Notes: a model not told the origin generated them from the sequence alone. A stretch of 64,000 nt of DNA from Mucilaginibacter robiniae (GCF_012849215.1 NZ_CP051682.1:2914001-2978000), one strand, 5' to 3'; positions 27,623 to 36,792 are shown, numbered from the stretch's first letter. Translations and numbers: made by a program.

Positions 27623-28867
27623 ATGTTGTGGTATCCTTATACACAGATGAAGCACGTTAACGAGCTTCCCAAAATGGTCTCCGGTGAAGGAGCAATTATG
27701 CACCTGGAAGATGGCCGTTCGCTCATTGATGGTATTTCTTCCTGGTGGTCTGTTATACATGGCTATAATCATCCGGCATTAAATGCTGCGCTGGCCGAAC
27801 AGGCCGGTAAGTTTGCGCACGTTATGCTCGGCGGCATGACGCATAGTCCGGCGCTGGATCTGGCCGCTGCACTGGTCAGGATTACACCTGCCGGATTAAA
27901 CCATGTGTTCTTTTCCGATAGTGGTTCTATCGGGGTAGAAGTGGGTTTGAAGATGGCTATACAGTACTGGAAAAACATAGGCCATCAGGGTAAGACACGT
28001 ATCGTTTCTTTGAAAAATGGTTATCATGGTGATACTTTTAAAGCAATGGAGGTGAGCGATGATTCGGACTTTACCCGTTCCTACTCTGATGTACTGCACC
28101 GCGGGTTTGTGGTCGAAATACCTGCCGGCGGGTTTGATGCTGCTTTAGATACCATTCAGCCCGCTATTAACCAGCTAGAAGATTTGCTGAAACAACATCA
28201 TGATCAAATTGCTGCCTTTATTGTAGAACCTATTGTTCAATGTGCTGGCGGTTTTCACATTTACTCGCCACTTTACCTGCAGGCTGCCCGTGAGCTTTGT
28301 ACTAAGTATAATGTGCTGCTGGTGTTTGATGAAGTAGCTACAGGCTTTGGGCGTACTGGAAAACTATTTGCGGCAGAATATGCGGCTGTTACGCCCGACA
28401 TCATGATTGTAGGAAAAGCGCTTACCGCTGGTTACATGGGGCATGCCGCTACACTGGCTATTGCTGCAATTTATGATAGCTTCCTTGGAGAAAACTATGA
28501 AAAAGCATTAATGCACGGGCCAACCTTTATGGCCAACCCGCTCGCCTGTGCTGTAGCTTTACGGGGTATTCAATTAATAGAGGAAGAGCATTACTTAGAA
28601 AAGATAGCGCGTATTAATACCATCATTCGGGAAAAGTTTTCTACTTTAACATCAGCATCTATTATTGATAAAAGAGTAATTGGTGCTATTGGGGCTCTGG
28701 AACTTGAAGATGCATCGCTATTAACAGGCTTTAAAACTTTTGCTATGGATCATGGCGTTTGGTTGAGGCCCATAGGTAATATACTTTACCTGATGCCGCC
28801 GTACATTATTTCAGAACAGGAACTGTTGACTATTATTGATGTTATGAGAAAGTGGCTGGAACGCTAA
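27623..28867 (+). CDS. bioA: Adenosylmethionine-8-amino-7-oxononanoate aminotransferase
   Basis: A 414-residue class III aminotransferase of biotin synthesis, converting KAPA to DAPA with SAM as amino donor. BioA hallmarks are the N-terminal WYPYTQM, the DGISSWWSVIHGYNHP substrate motif (about 37-51) and the PLP-binding GYHGDT. The Asp236-containing LLVFDEVATGFGRTG and Lys265 in VGKALTAGYM (Schiff base) are also present. The HGPTFMANPLACAVA segment is likewise typical. It stands alone; bioF, bioD and bioB are not adjacent here, so the pathway genes are probably scattered. It is convergent with the AsmA-like gene. Confidence 0.95.
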   Translation: MLWYPYTQMKHVNELPKMVSGEGAIMHLEDGRSLIDGISSWWSVIHGYNHPALNAALAEQAGKFAHVMLGGMTHSPALDLAAALVRITPAGLNHVFFSDSGSIGVEVGLKMAIQYWKNIGHQGKTRIVSLKNGYHGDTFKAMEVSDDSDFTRSYSDVLHRGFVVEIPAGGFDAALDTIQPAINQLEDLLKQHHDQIAAFIVEPIVQCAGGFHIYSPLYLQAARELCTKYNVLLVFDEVATGFGRTGKLFAAEYAAVTPDIMIVGKALTAGYMGHAATLAIAAIYDSFLGENYEKALMHGPTFMANPLACAVALRGIQLIEEEHYLEKIARINTIIREKFSTLTSASIIDKRVIGAIGALELEDASLLTGFKTFAMDHGVWLRPIGNILYLMPPYIISEQELLTIIDVMRKWLER

Positions 28868-28894
28868 ACGTAGTATAGCAACAAGCTAATTAAG

Positions 28895-30691
28895 TTAATG
28901 CCGTCTTTTTTTGCGTCCTTTCTCTATTTTACGCCGATCACGCTGGGCCTTCCTGATTTTACGCTTCTTTTTGTCAATAGCATGTTGAGCAATTTGCTGC
29001 TTAACATGTTTTTCCATAGCAGCATCATAACCTGCGCAAGCCTTAATACCTCTGGATAAGGTTTTCCATACTGTTTTAAAAAAAGGCGTATCCGGTTGTC
29101 GAACGTAAGTCACTTGGGCTAACCTGGCTATCTGCCCGGGCTGGTCGGGATTATTACGTTTAATAACCAGATTGTTGGCTAATAACGAAACAATCGTCAT
29201 GCGCTTGTACCGGGCTGTAGCTGTATCCATTTTAAACAGCTTCACTTTCAAATTGCTGTACTGAAAACCTACAGTACCGGTGGCTACGTTACGATTGCCT
29301 TTAACATCAAAATCAAGCCGTGTTAAATTGCCTGATGTTATTTTGAGTAAGCCGAAAGGTATGGTTACTGGGTTCAGCTTATCCAGTTTCATGGAGCCGA
29401 GCGTGCCTTTGTAGGCGTATGTTTTGGCAGAGTCGGTTAGGTTAAAAGTAACGGTTGTGTTCAGTAGCCCTTGGTTCATTAAATAGCTGCTAAGCTGTAA
29501 ACTGCAAACCGGGTTAAGGGCTAGGGCAGAAGCTTGGTTGCTTACATTATACAGGCTTCCGCTGGTGTTATTAAAATTAATTTGCCCGGGCTTGTGCGAT
29601 TTTTTGCCATAACCCTTATAAGCAATATTAATGCTTTGTAAATCTACCGTATCCAACCTGAACTGGCTTCCGAGCTGATGAATAGCTACGTTTGGGAAGG
29701 TAATCAGCCGGTCGGTTTTCCGGGCCTGTGCCATAGGGTTAACCGCTATACTGAAGTTGCCGCGCGTTAAAACCACATGGGAGCTGTTGAACAAATGATA
29801 TTTATTGTACGTGGCAAAATCAAAATGATTGATTTGCACCGTATCCAGATAGCAAGCAAAGCGGATGCGTGACTTTTTGCTGGCAAATACCTGTTCGCTG
29901 GCCGGTATCAGGCTCAGGCCAAAAGCATTGAGTTGTGAGGTGAGGGTAGAAAAATTAAGTTGTTTAATGCGATAGGTATATAAACCATTGTTGGAGGGCT
30001 GAATGAAATTGTTCAGTTCAATTTGTACCTCTTTAAAGTATAAAAAACGGGACGTATCATTTTGCGTAGCCGAATCAATCTGGAGGTTATTACCCGTCAA
30101 GTTCATTTCCTTCAGCTCGGATACGTCTAGTTTTGCACCGGTATAATCTTCATACCTGAACTTTACATCATTTAATAAAACTTGGTTAACGTGTATCGAT
30201 TTCAAGATAGATTTAATGCGCTGCCAGGCATTCAGTTTGCCGAAAGTCAGCGTATCGCGTGTATGTACCAGGTGGTAAGTAACTTTAAGCTCAGGCTCGC
30301 TAATAATAATCTTGTTAATATTGAGCTGGTTTTTGCGGTACAAGCGCAATGGGTGAATACGTTGAAATACAATGCGCTTAACCTTTAAAGTGTAAAGGTT
30401 ATTAGGCGCTAAACCTATTTTAAGCCGGCGGTTGTACACCGGCATGTTAGGCTTTATGGTAATATCATAAAGTACAATTTTACCCTGTAGCACATTCAAG
30501 CGGGCATCTTTAAAATCGGCTACATATAAGCTGTCGGTACTGTTTAAAACCGTGCTTTTTACTTCGCGCGCTAGAATAGGCGACCAGTACTGGTTGATGA
30601 AAAACGCGATAATAGAAATGATGATAACAAAAATTGATAAAACCGCAGCGGTAATTTTTTGCCATCTGCATTTTAAAAATTTTGGCGTCAT
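28895..30691 (-). CDS. AsmA-like membrane-anchored protein with polybasic tail
   Basis: A 598-residue protein with one N-terminal transmembrane anchor (about 13-34, ITAAVLSIFVIIISIIAFFI) and a long beta-rich periplasmic body. It carries AsmA/DUF748-like turns such as LNVLQGKIVLYDITIKPN and LNINKIIISEPELKVTYH. AsmA-like proteins span the envelope and are thought to move or shape lipids. The last 30 or so residues are extremely basic (KKKRKIRKAQRDRRKIEKGR), which is unusual for this group and could bind lipopolysaccharide, phospholipid or nucleic acid. It is convergent with bioA and divergent from miaB. The family match is from pattern only. Confidence 0.6.
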   Translation of the reverse strand: MTPKFLKCRWQKITAAVLSIFVIIISIIAFFINQYWSPILAREVKSTVLNSTDSLYVADFKDARLNVLQGKIVLYDITIKPNMPVYNRRLKIGLAPNNLYTLKVKRIVFQRIHPLRLYRKNQLNINKIIISEPELKVTYHLVHTRDTLTFGKLNAWQRIKSILKSIHVNQVLLNDVKFRYEDYTGAKLDVSELKEMNLTGNNLQIDSATQNDTSRFLYFKEVQIELNNFIQPSNNGLYTYRIKQLNFSTLTSQLNAFGLSLIPASEQVFASKKSRIRFACYLDTVQINHFDFATYNKYHLFNSSHVVLTRGNFSIAVNPMAQARKTDRLITFPNVAIHQLGSQFRLDTVDLQSINIAYKGYGKKSHKPGQINFNNTSGSLYNVSNQASALALNPVCSLQLSSYLMNQGLLNTTVTFNLTDSAKTYAYKGTLGSMKLDKLNPVTIPFGLLKITSGNLTRLDFDVKGNRNVATGTVGFQYSNLKVKLFKMDTATARYKRMTIVSLLANNLVIKRNNPDQPGQIARLAQVTYVRQPDTPFFKTVWKTLSRGIKACAGYDAAMEKHVKQQIAQHAIDKKKRKIRKAQRDRRKIEKGRKKRRH

Positions 30692-30936
30692 TATTTAATC
30701 CTCAATTCGGTTAGTGACTCGCAATTTAAATAATTATGATGGGTTTGTGTCTTTCCACCTGAATCATTCTAAATTTTTTAATCCTGCATTTTGTATTTTC
30801 TTGAAGCAATAGTATAGCCGAAATTAGAAGAGGCATATGCATGTATCTACCCTAAAATGAAGTTTACTTTATAAAAAAGGCCAGCGTAATTTTATGAATA
30901 GCTGACAAGCTGTCACGTTATTGATGAAAATTTGCT

Positions 30937-30944
30937 TAATTTTG
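30937..30944 (+). promoter_or_regulatory. -7 box (TAATTTTG) of miaB
   Basis: A full TAnnTTTG match, 21 bases before the ATG. A TGACA-AGC-TGTCA inverted repeat lies at about 30903-30915. The rest of the divergent gap (30692-30965) is AT-rich and otherwise featureless. Confidence 0.4.
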
Positions 30945-30965
30945 CAAACTAAATTTTGATTAAAG

Positions 30966-32408
30966 ATGGATTTGCTTATTCCGGATAAAGTACATGATGA
31001 AAGCAGGCAGGGTGAGGCATTAATGCTGGAGCAAACCGTTGGGAAATATAATGGTCGGAAGCTGTACATTGAAAGTTATGGCTGCGCCATGAATTTTTCA
31101 GACAGCGAGATTGTAGCTTCCATACTGCTGGATAGAGGGTTTGAAACCACCAAAGATTATAACAATGCCGATGTGGTATTTATTAATACCTGTTCTATTC
31201 GTGAAAATGCCGAACAACGTGTACGCAACCGCCTGAAAGAATTTACAGTAGCCAAAGTAAAAAATCCGGGTATGATTGTGGGTGTGCTGGGCTGTATGGC
31301 CGAGCGCTTGAAATCAAAGTTTCTGGAAGAAGAAAAGTTGGTGGATGTGGTAGTCGGTCCGGATGCTTATCGTGATTTACCTAATTTGATTGATCAGGTA
31401 GATGATGGGCAGCGTGCCGTAAACGTTTTACTATCGCGCGAAGAAACCTACGCCGATATAAATCCGGTTCGGTTAAATAGTAATGGTATCAATGCCTTTG
31501 TATCTATTATGCGCGGGTGCGATAATATGTGTTCGTTCTGCGTGGTGCCTTTTACCCGTGGCCGAGAACGCAGTCGCGATCCACAGTCAATCATCAAGGA
31601 GTGTGTCGCTTTGCATAATCAAGGTTATCGCGAGGTGACTTTGCTGGGTCAGAATGTGGATTCTTATAAATGGAAAGCAGAAACCACCGATGCGGAAAGC
31701 GTATCTATTAGCGATATTAAAGGAACCAATTTTGCACAACTGCTGGAAATGGTGGCTCTGATTAGTCCGGAGTTGCGGGTACGTTTTTCTACCTCGCACC
31801 CGAAAGATATTACGGATGAAGTACTGTACACCATGGCTAAGTACGATAATATCTGCAAATACATCCATTTGCCGGTACAGTCAGGCAACAGCCGGGTGCT
31901 GGATATCATGAATCGTACTTACGACCGCGAATGGTACATGGATCGTGTAAATGCTATCCGTCGTATTATTCCGGGTTGTGCCATTTCAACCGACGTGATT
32001 GCTGGTTTTTGTACTGAAACCGAAGAAGAACACCAAGAGACCTTAAGCATGATGGATTTTGTGCAGTATGATTATGCCTACATGTTCATGTATTCAGAAC
32101 GTCCGGGTACGCTGGCAGCTAAACGTTATGCCGATGATATACCTGACACTGTAAAAAGCCGCCGGTTGAAAGAGATAGTTATTAAACAGCAACAGCATTC
32201 ACACTTGCGTTTGCAGGATCAGGTAGGCAAAATACAAAAGGTACTGATTGAAGGCTTCTCCAAAAAATCGAACCTGGATTATTGCGGTCGGAGCGACCAT
32301 AATGCCATGGTGGTATTTCCGGTACAGGAAAGTTACAAACCCGGCCAATACGTAAATGTACTGGTTGACCGCTGCACAACAGCGACTTTGATAGGAAGAG
32401 TAATTTAA
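30966..32408 (+). CDS. miaB: tRNA-2-methylthio-N6-dimethylallyladenosine synthase
   Basis: A 480-residue radical SAM methylthiotransferase that adds 2-methylthio to i6A37 in tRNAs reading UNN codons. It has two iron-sulphur clusters. Cys40 (ESYGCAMN), Cys76 ([10 protein letters not shown]) and Cys110 (VLGCMAER) hold the auxiliary cluster; Cys185, Cys189 and Cys192 ([10 protein letters not shown]) hold the SAM cluster. The C-terminal TRAM domain (about 415-480) binds tRNA. Motifs such as CSIRENAEQ and [12 protein letters not shown] separate it from RimO and MtaB. It leads a run of co-directional genes through groEL. Confidence 0.96.
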   Translation: MDLLIPDKVHDESRQGEALMLEQTVGKYNGRKLYIESYGCAMNFSDSEIVASILLDRGFETTKDYNNADVVFINTCSIRENAEQRVRNRLKEFTVAKVKNPGMIVGVLGCMAERLKSKFLEEEKLVDVVVGPDAYRDLPNLIDQVDDGQRAVNVLLSREETYADINPVRLNSNGINAFVSIMRGCDNMCSFCVVPFTRGRERSRDPQSIIKECVALHNQGYREVTLLGQNVDSYKWKAETTDAESVSISDIKGTNFAQLLEMVALISPELRVRFSTSHPKDITDEVLYTMAKYDNICKYIHLPVQSGNSRVLDIMNRTYDREWYMDRVNAIRRIIPGCAISTDVIAGFCTETEEEHQETLSMMDFVQYDYAYMFMYSERPGTLAAKRYADDIPDTVKSRRLKEIVIKQQQHSHLRLQDQVGKIQKVLIEGFSKKSNLDYCGRSDHNAMVVFPVQESYKPGQYVNVLVDRCTTATLIGRVI

Positions 32409-32417
32409 GCAGAATCA

Positions 32418-32853
32418 AGAATATAGAGTCAAGAATCAAGAGCGCTGCTGAGTAATGAGGCATAATTTCAAAAACTTAAAGGTTTGGCAGCGATCAATGG
32501 ATTTGACAGACTTAGCTTTTGATTTTTGTAAACAGTTGCCTTCTAATGAACGCTATAATTTAATTGATCAGATAAACAGATGTTCTTGTTCCATTCCTTC
32601 TAACATTGCTGAAGGGTCAGGAAAAAGAACACATTTGCATTTTGCTGAGTTTTTATCAACTGCTATATCTTCTTCATACGAATTGCAAACGCAACTATTA
32701 ATTTGCCAGAGAAGAAGGTATGGCAACACTGAAATGTTAAATAACTGTTTAATGTTAGTAGAGGAGATTCAGAAAATGTTATTCTCATTCAGAGAGTATA
32801 TATTGAGTGATACGAGTATTCGTCTTGACTCCTGATTCTATACTCTATATTCT
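32418..32853. repeat. Inverted repeats enclosing the four-helix-bundle gene
   Basis: The left arm 32418-32442 and right arm 32829-32853 are inverted copies that match at 22 of 25 positions, sharing AGAATATAGAGT and AGAATCA. The right arm overlaps the last codons of the enclosed gene. The transcript could fold into a stem that loops out the whole gene. The left arm also contains an internal direct repeat of AGAATCAAGA (32411-32420, 32432-32441). Confidence 0.75.
32455..32835 (+). CDS. Four-helix-bundle protein (S23/IVS-type)
   Basis: A 126-residue protein of the four-helix-bundle family first found as the ORF inside intervening sequences of 23S rRNA. Hallmarks are the opening NFKNLKVWQRSMDLTDLAFDF, the IDQINRCSCSIPSNIAEGSG loop (about 37-56) and a helical C-terminal half. 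The biochemical role is unknown; homologues of this fold also include Avd of diversity-generating retroelements, but no reverse transcriptase is nearby. It interrupts a housekeeping run between miaB and the sigma-54 activator. It looks AT-richer than its neighbours and is flanked by inverted repeats, which suggests a small inserted element. Confidence 0.88.
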   Translation: MRHNFKNLKVWQRSMDLTDLAFDFCKQLPSNERYNLIDQINRCSCSIPSNIAEGSGKRTHLHFAEFLSTAISSSYELQTQLLICQRRRYGNTEMLNNCLMLVEEIQKMLFSFREYILSDTSIRLDS

Positions 32854-32860
32854 AAGACCT

Positions 32861-34108
32861 ATGGACGTACAAGAAATTAAACAACGCTTCGGTATTATCG
32901 GCAACTCACCCTTGCTGAACCGGGCGATCGATATAGCTAACCAGGTAGCGCCTACTGATATTTCGGTTCTGGTTACCGGCGAGAGCGGGAGTGGTAAAGA
33001 AGCTTTCTCGCACATTATTCATCAGCTGAGTGGGCGTAAGCACGGACCTTTCATTGCCGTAAACTGCGGCGCCATACCCGAAGGTACTATTGATTCGGAA
33101 CTATTCGGGCACGAAAAAGGTGCTTACACTGGTGCTGTAGGCGAACGTAAAGGGTATTTTGAAACCGTAAACGGCGGTACCATATTTCTGGATGAAATAG
33201 GTGAGATGCCACTGGGCACGCAGGCGCGTTTGTTGCGCGTGTTGGAATCGGGGCAGTTTATTCGTGTAGGCTCTTCTAAAGTAGAAAAAACCAATGTGCG
33301 GGTAATTGCAGCTACTAACGTAGATGTATATGAAGCCGTAAAAGCCGGTAAGTTTCGTGAGGATTTATACTACCGTTTAAACACCGTACCCTTGCGCATA
33401 CCGCCGTTGCGTGATCGTAAAGAAGATGTTTATCTGTTGTTCCGTAAGTTTTCAGCCGATTTTACAGCGAAATATCGCACACCGGCATTACAGCTGGATG
33501 AAAGTGCTCAACAGGTACTAACCAACTATTCATGGCCAGGTAACGTAAGGCAGCTGAAAAATATAGCAGAACAATTAGCTGTGCTTGAACGCGACCGTAC
33601 TATTACGGCAGCCACCCTGCTGAATTATATTCCGCATGAAGCTGGGCGCAGCAATTTGCCTATGCGAGTAGAAAATCAGCCACGTGAGGATTTTTCAGAA
33701 CGCGATATTTTATACAAGGTGCTTTTTGATATGAAGCGCGATATGGTAGAGCTAAAAAAGCTGGTGGCCGATATTATTGAGCATGGTGGTGTAAGTGGTG
33801 GCTATACCGGCAATCCGCAAACCTTGAATCATTTGTATCATGATCTGGAACTGCCTGCACGGCCTGAAACACAATTTACCATTCAGCAGCCCGTTATCAG
33901 TAATGCGAATAATAACAACAACCATAATGAACCGGTAATTACGCATGATGCGCAAGAGGTAGAAGAGTCGTTGTCATTAATAGAAAAAGAATCAGATCTG
34001 ATACGTAAGGCTTTAAAAAAGCACAAAGGCAAACGTAAATTGGCTGCTCATGAGTTAGGCATATCAGAACGTACCCTGTACCGGAAAATAAAAGAATTAA
34101 ATTTATAA
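32861..34108 (+). CDS. Sigma-54-dependent transcriptional activator
   Basis: A 415-residue AAA+ activator without an N-terminal receiver domain. Walker A is GESGSGKE (40-47). The sigma-54 contact loop GAYTGA (87-92) carries Tyr in place of Phe, a common natural variant. Walker B is GTIFLDEIGEMP, and a C-terminal Fis-type helix-turn-helix reads RKLAAHELGISERTLYRKI. A region between about 290 and 375 is poorly conserved and contains an Asn/His run. Such proteins hydrolyse ATP to open sigma-54 promoters. An upstream in-frame start (32807) would lie in the repeat, so ATG 32861 is used. Its targets are unknown; it is 3 bases from lptE. Confidence 0.92.
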   Translation: MDVQEIKQRFGIIGNSPLLNRAIDIANQVAPTDISVLVTGESGSGKEAFSHIIHQLSGRKHGPFIAVNCGAIPEGTIDSELFGHEKGAYTGAVGERKGYFETVNGGTIFLDEIGEMPLGTQARLLRVLESGQFIRVGSSKVEKTNVRVIAATNVDVYEAVKAGKFREDLYYRLNTVPLRIPPLRDRKEDVYLLFRKFSADFTAKYRTPALQLDESAQQVLTNYSWPGNVRQLKNIAEQLAVLERDRTITAATLLNYIPHEAGRSNLPMRVENQPREDFSERDILYKVLFDMKRDMVELKKLVADIIEHGGVSGGYTGNPQTLNHLYHDLELPARPETQFTIQQPVISNANNNNNHNEPVITHDAQEVEESLSLIEKESDLIRKALKKHKGKRKLAAHELGISERTLYRKIKELNL

Positions 34109-34111
34109 ACG

Positions 34112-34627
34112 TTGATTAAAAAGATTGCTTTTTGCTGGCTGGCCTTTATAGCTATAGCCGTTTGCACCTCTTGCAGTATTACCTTAAACGGTGCATCCAT
34201 ACCAGCCGAACTGAAAACTATTAATGTGCAATATTTTGAAAATACAGCACCCCTGGTAGTTGGTAACTTGAGCCAGACTTTTACAGAGGCTTTAAAAAAC
34301 CGTATTCGTTCGCAAACCCGTTTACACGTGGTACAGGGCGAGGCTAATGCTACGATGGAAGGTGCTATAACGGGGTTTAGTTATGCGCCGGTAGCTATAC
34401 AGGCTACTAATAGTAACACAGCGCCAAGGGCTACAGCTACACGGCTTACGATTACTGTGCATGTAAAATATAATTATCCGCAAGATAAAAAGGATAGTTA
34501 TGAGCAGGATTTTAGCCGGTACACCGATTTTACAGGTGATATTAACTCGCAGGAGCAAGCACTGATTGCTATTGTTGTACAGCAGCTCACTGAGGATATT
34601 TTTAATAAGGCTTTTGCCAATTGGTAA
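34112..34627 (+). CDS. lptE: LptE-family LPS-assembly lipoprotein
   Basis: A 171-residue lipoprotein with a signal peptide and a probable lipidated Cys21 (in CTSCSITLNGASIPAELKTI). The body has the LptE fold pattern: a strand, an NLSQTFTEALKNRIRSQTRL helix, and long beta-strands. LptE plugs the LptD barrel and helps insert lipopolysaccharide in the outer membrane. Bacteroidota LptE proteins are distant from the proteobacterial ones; the opening SITLNGASIP is typical of this group. The start is TTG at 34112, 3 bases after the sigma-54 gene. lptD is not in the window. Confidence 0.82.
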   Translation: MIKKIAFCWLAFIAIAVCTSCSITLNGASIPAELKTINVQYFENTAPLVVGNLSQTFTEALKNRIRSQTRLHVVQGEANATMEGAITGFSYAPVAIQATNSNTAPRATATRLTITVHVKYNYPQDKKDSYEQDFSRYTDFTGDINSQEQALIAIVVQQLTEDIFNKAFANW

Positions 34628-34660
34628 TCAATTTGTAGCTTCAACCACGTGGAACCTTCA

Positions 34661-35815
34661 ATGCAAAATCCTGCCGCTTTGTTACGGCAGCTATTAATTA
34701 ACCCGACCGATCATAGCAGTAAACGTATAGACGATTTGCAGCTGCTGATTAACGGCTTTCCACAAAGCGGGCTGTTAAGGGCATTGCTGGCTACTACCGG
34801 GAACGAACAGCATATTAAAGCGGCGGCAGTTTGGTATGGTGGTTCATCATTAGATAGAGTGATTAGCTCGCCGGGCAGTTTGCGTGCCGTAACTGATAGC
34901 CGTGTTATTAAGCTGGATAGAAAACCAGTGTCAGCACCTAAGCCGGAGCCGGTAATTGCTGAACCAGCAGCTATTGAGGAACCCATTGCTTCAGCTACGG
35001 TTGAGTTACCCGTAATACCACCAGCAGAAGCGCCTGATCACTATTATGAAGTAGTAGAGGCTGAAGAAGTAACCTTAGTACCACCTGTACCTGCTGAACC
35101 AAAAACAGCAGTTCCTGTTGCTGAACCTGAAACCAGTAAGCCGGAACCTGTAGAGCAGATGCTGCCTAAGCTACCAGCCGAGAAGCTGGAAGAAACGCAA
35201 AAACTCATTATTGAAAACATAGCATCCAGTAATTATTTCGTGTTTGACCAAGCTTTTACCGAGCGCAACCCGAATATGGTACCATCGGAAGAAGCACAGG
35301 ATAAGCAGCCGAAAAATGATCAGGCTGTTGAAATCAAACCTCAGCCACATGCAGAAGAGGGTAAGGTAACCCCATATAATGATGCCGGTATGCCGTACAG
35401 CTTTTTGTGGTGGCTTGATAAAACCCGGCGTGAACATGCTGGTGTTTACCAGCCTTATACTGCACCTCAGCAGTCTGCACCGCAACCTAACCAGCCAGTA
35501 CCTGGTGGACAGGTAAGTATCGCAGTTAAAGAAGTATTGCAGCAACGTGAACGTGAAGAAGCCATTATTGACCGTTTTATACAGGAAGAGCCTCAAATAA
35601 AACCGCCTAGCAGTGATAAGCTGGATAATGAAAATAAAGCCCGTCGCAGTTCTGAAGACCAAGATGAGTTGATAACCGAAACGCTGGCCCGCATTTATAT
35701 CGACCAAACCCTATATTCCAAAGCAATAGCGGCTTATAAAATTTTAATGTTGAAAAATCCGGAAAAAAGCCGTTACTTTGCCAGCCAAATTGAAATGCTT
35801 TCAAAGAAAATTTAA
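34661..35815 (+). CDS. Uncharacterised protein with acidic Pro-rich linker and TPR-like end
   Basis: A 384-residue protein I do not recognise as a named family. Three parts are visible. The N-terminal helical domain is about 1-80. A long Pro/Glu/Val/Ala-rich linker (about 85-180, repeats of PEPV, PAEP) is probably disordered. The C-terminal part has a Gln/Pro patch and a last segment LARIYIDQTLYSKAIAAYKILMLKNPEK that looks like one TPR unit. It lies between lptE and secG, so it may concern envelope biogenesis or export. A GTG at 34649 would add four residues; the ATG at 34661 is preferred. Confidence 0.65.
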   Translation: MQNPAALLRQLLINPTDHSSKRIDDLQLLINGFPQSGLLRALLATTGNEQHIKAAAVWYGGSSLDRVISSPGSLRAVTDSRVIKLDRKPVSAPKPEPVIAEPAAIEEPIASATVELPVIPPAEAPDHYYEVVEAEEVTLVPPVPAEPKTAVPVAEPETSKPEPVEQMLPKLPAEKLEETQKLIIENIASSNYFVFDQAFTERNPNMVPSEEAQDKQPKNDQAVEIKPQPHAEEGKVTPYNDAGMPYSFLWWLDKTRREHAGVYQPYTAPQQSAPQPNQPVPGGQVSIAVKEVLQQREREEAIIDRFIQEEPQIKPPSSDKLDNENKARRSSEDQDELITETLARIYIDQTLYSKAIAAYKILMLKNPEKSRYFASQIEMLSKKI

Positions 35816-35821
35816 ACATAT

Positions 35822-36178
35822 ATGTATATCGTATTATTAATTGTGGCTATTCTGGTATGCGTGCTGTTAGCCATTATCGTTCTAGTGCAAAATCCTAAAG
35901 GTGGTGGTTTGTCTTCCAACTTTTCCAGTTCATCACAAATGCTGGGTGTACAAAAAACCGGCGACATTCTGGAAAAAGGAACCTGGGTATTGGCTATTGC
36001 ATTAATGGTATTATCATTAGCTATTAATGTAGCTGTAAAAAGCGGAACTGCCAGCGCTACTGGTAGCTCAGAATATCGCGAGCAGATACAAAAAGCATCT
36101 AAGCCTAGCGGCGCTGTTAGTACCGGGCCACTAAGCCTGCCAAGTGCTACCAAACCGGCCGATACTGCCAAGAAATAA
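35822..36178 (+). CDS. secG: Preprotein translocase subunit SecG
   Basis: A 118-residue membrane protein with two transmembrane helices (about 2-22 and 54-75). Between them is the SecG loop VLVQNPKGGGLSSNFSSSSQMLGVQKTGDILEK. SecG assists the SecYEG channel during SecA-driven export. The C-terminal tail (about 76-118) is Ser/Pro/Ala/Lys-rich and longer than in Escherichia coli. It is 6 bases from the previous stop and is followed by a strong terminator. Confidence 0.93.
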   Translation: MYIVLLIVAILVCVLLAIIVLVQNPKGGGLSSNFSSSSQMLGVQKTGDILEKGTWVLAIALMVLSLAINVAVKSGTASATGSSEYREQIQKASKPSGAVSTGPLSLPSATKPADTAKK

Positions 36179-36195
36179 TTACTATTTATATAAAT

Positions 36196-36230
36196 AAAAA
36201 AGGCTTTAGCTAAATGCTAAAGCCTTTTTT
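36196..36230. terminator. Terminator after secG
   Basis: A perfect 15-base stem (AAAAAAGGCTTTAGC 36196-36210; complement 36216-36230) around a 5-base loop, with A-run and T-run ends, working in either direction. Confidence 0.93.
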
Positions 36231-36417
36231 ATTTTGTGGCAGTCTGCCATACTGACAAGGCATAGCTGGCTATTGTTATAACTTCTTAACGCTAATTATA
36301 TAAAGCTGACAATAAAACAGCTAATATCTGTCAAATAGCGGCTTAAACATGCATTGGCATAATTGATGTTGAAAAGCAATCGAAAACTATAATTTAATAA
36401 TTATACTCTATACAATT

Positions 36418-36693
36418 ATGTCATTAAACATTAAACCTATTGGCGACAGAGTAGTGGTAGAAGCTGCTCCTGCCGAAGAAAAGACTGCATCGGGTATCTT
36501 CATTCCAGATACCGCCAAAGAAAAACCTCAACAAGGAACTGTAGTTGCTGTAGGTGACGGCAAAAAAGATGAGCCTATGACCGTTAAAGTAGGTGATAAC
36601 GTTTTATACAGCAAATATGGTGGCACTGAAATCACCATTGATGGTAAAGAATATTTAATGATGCGTGAAAGCGACATCTACGGAATTTTATAA
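36418..36693 (+). CDS. groES: Co-chaperonin GroES
   Basis: A 91-residue lid subunit of the GroEL chamber. The opening [28 protein letters not shown] and the mobile loop are canonical, as is the later [16 protein letters not shown]. Seven subunits cap GroEL and enclose folding substrates. The upstream gap (36231-36417) shows no CIRCE palindrome and no clear TAnnTTTG box, so heat regulation cannot be read from it. An AT-rich stretch with TATAAT-like sequence near 36390 may be the promoter. Confidence 0.98.
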   Translation: MSLNIKPIGDRVVVEAAPAEEKTASGIFIPDTAKEKPQQGTVVAVGDGKKDEPMTVKVGDNVLYSKYGGTEITIDGKEYLMMRESDIYGIL

Positions 36694-36699
36694 GTAAAG

Positions 36700-36775
36700 A
36701 TTGAAGGACTGAGAAATTGAAGGACTGAATAATATATCCTTTTTTCAAAATCAATCATTCAACAAATCAATAATC
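36700..36775. repeat. Short repeats between groES and groEL
   Basis: ATTGAAGGACTGA occurs twice (36700-36712 and 36716-36728). Farther on, AATCAATCATT occurs twice in the complementary sense. Together they make an imperfect inverted repeat inside the 99-base intergenic gap, which is wider than usual for this operon. Confidence 0.55.
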
Positions 36776-36792
36776 AATCATTTAAAAAAGAC

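Noticed and set aside
32807..32860. Extended start of the sigma-54 activator
   Set aside because: Those codons lie in the inverted repeat; the conserved protein begins at the ATG at 32861.
36231..36417. CIRCE-type heat-shock operator before groES
   Set aside because: No TTAGCACTC/GAGTGCTAA inverted repeat is present; only an AT-rich stretch is visible.
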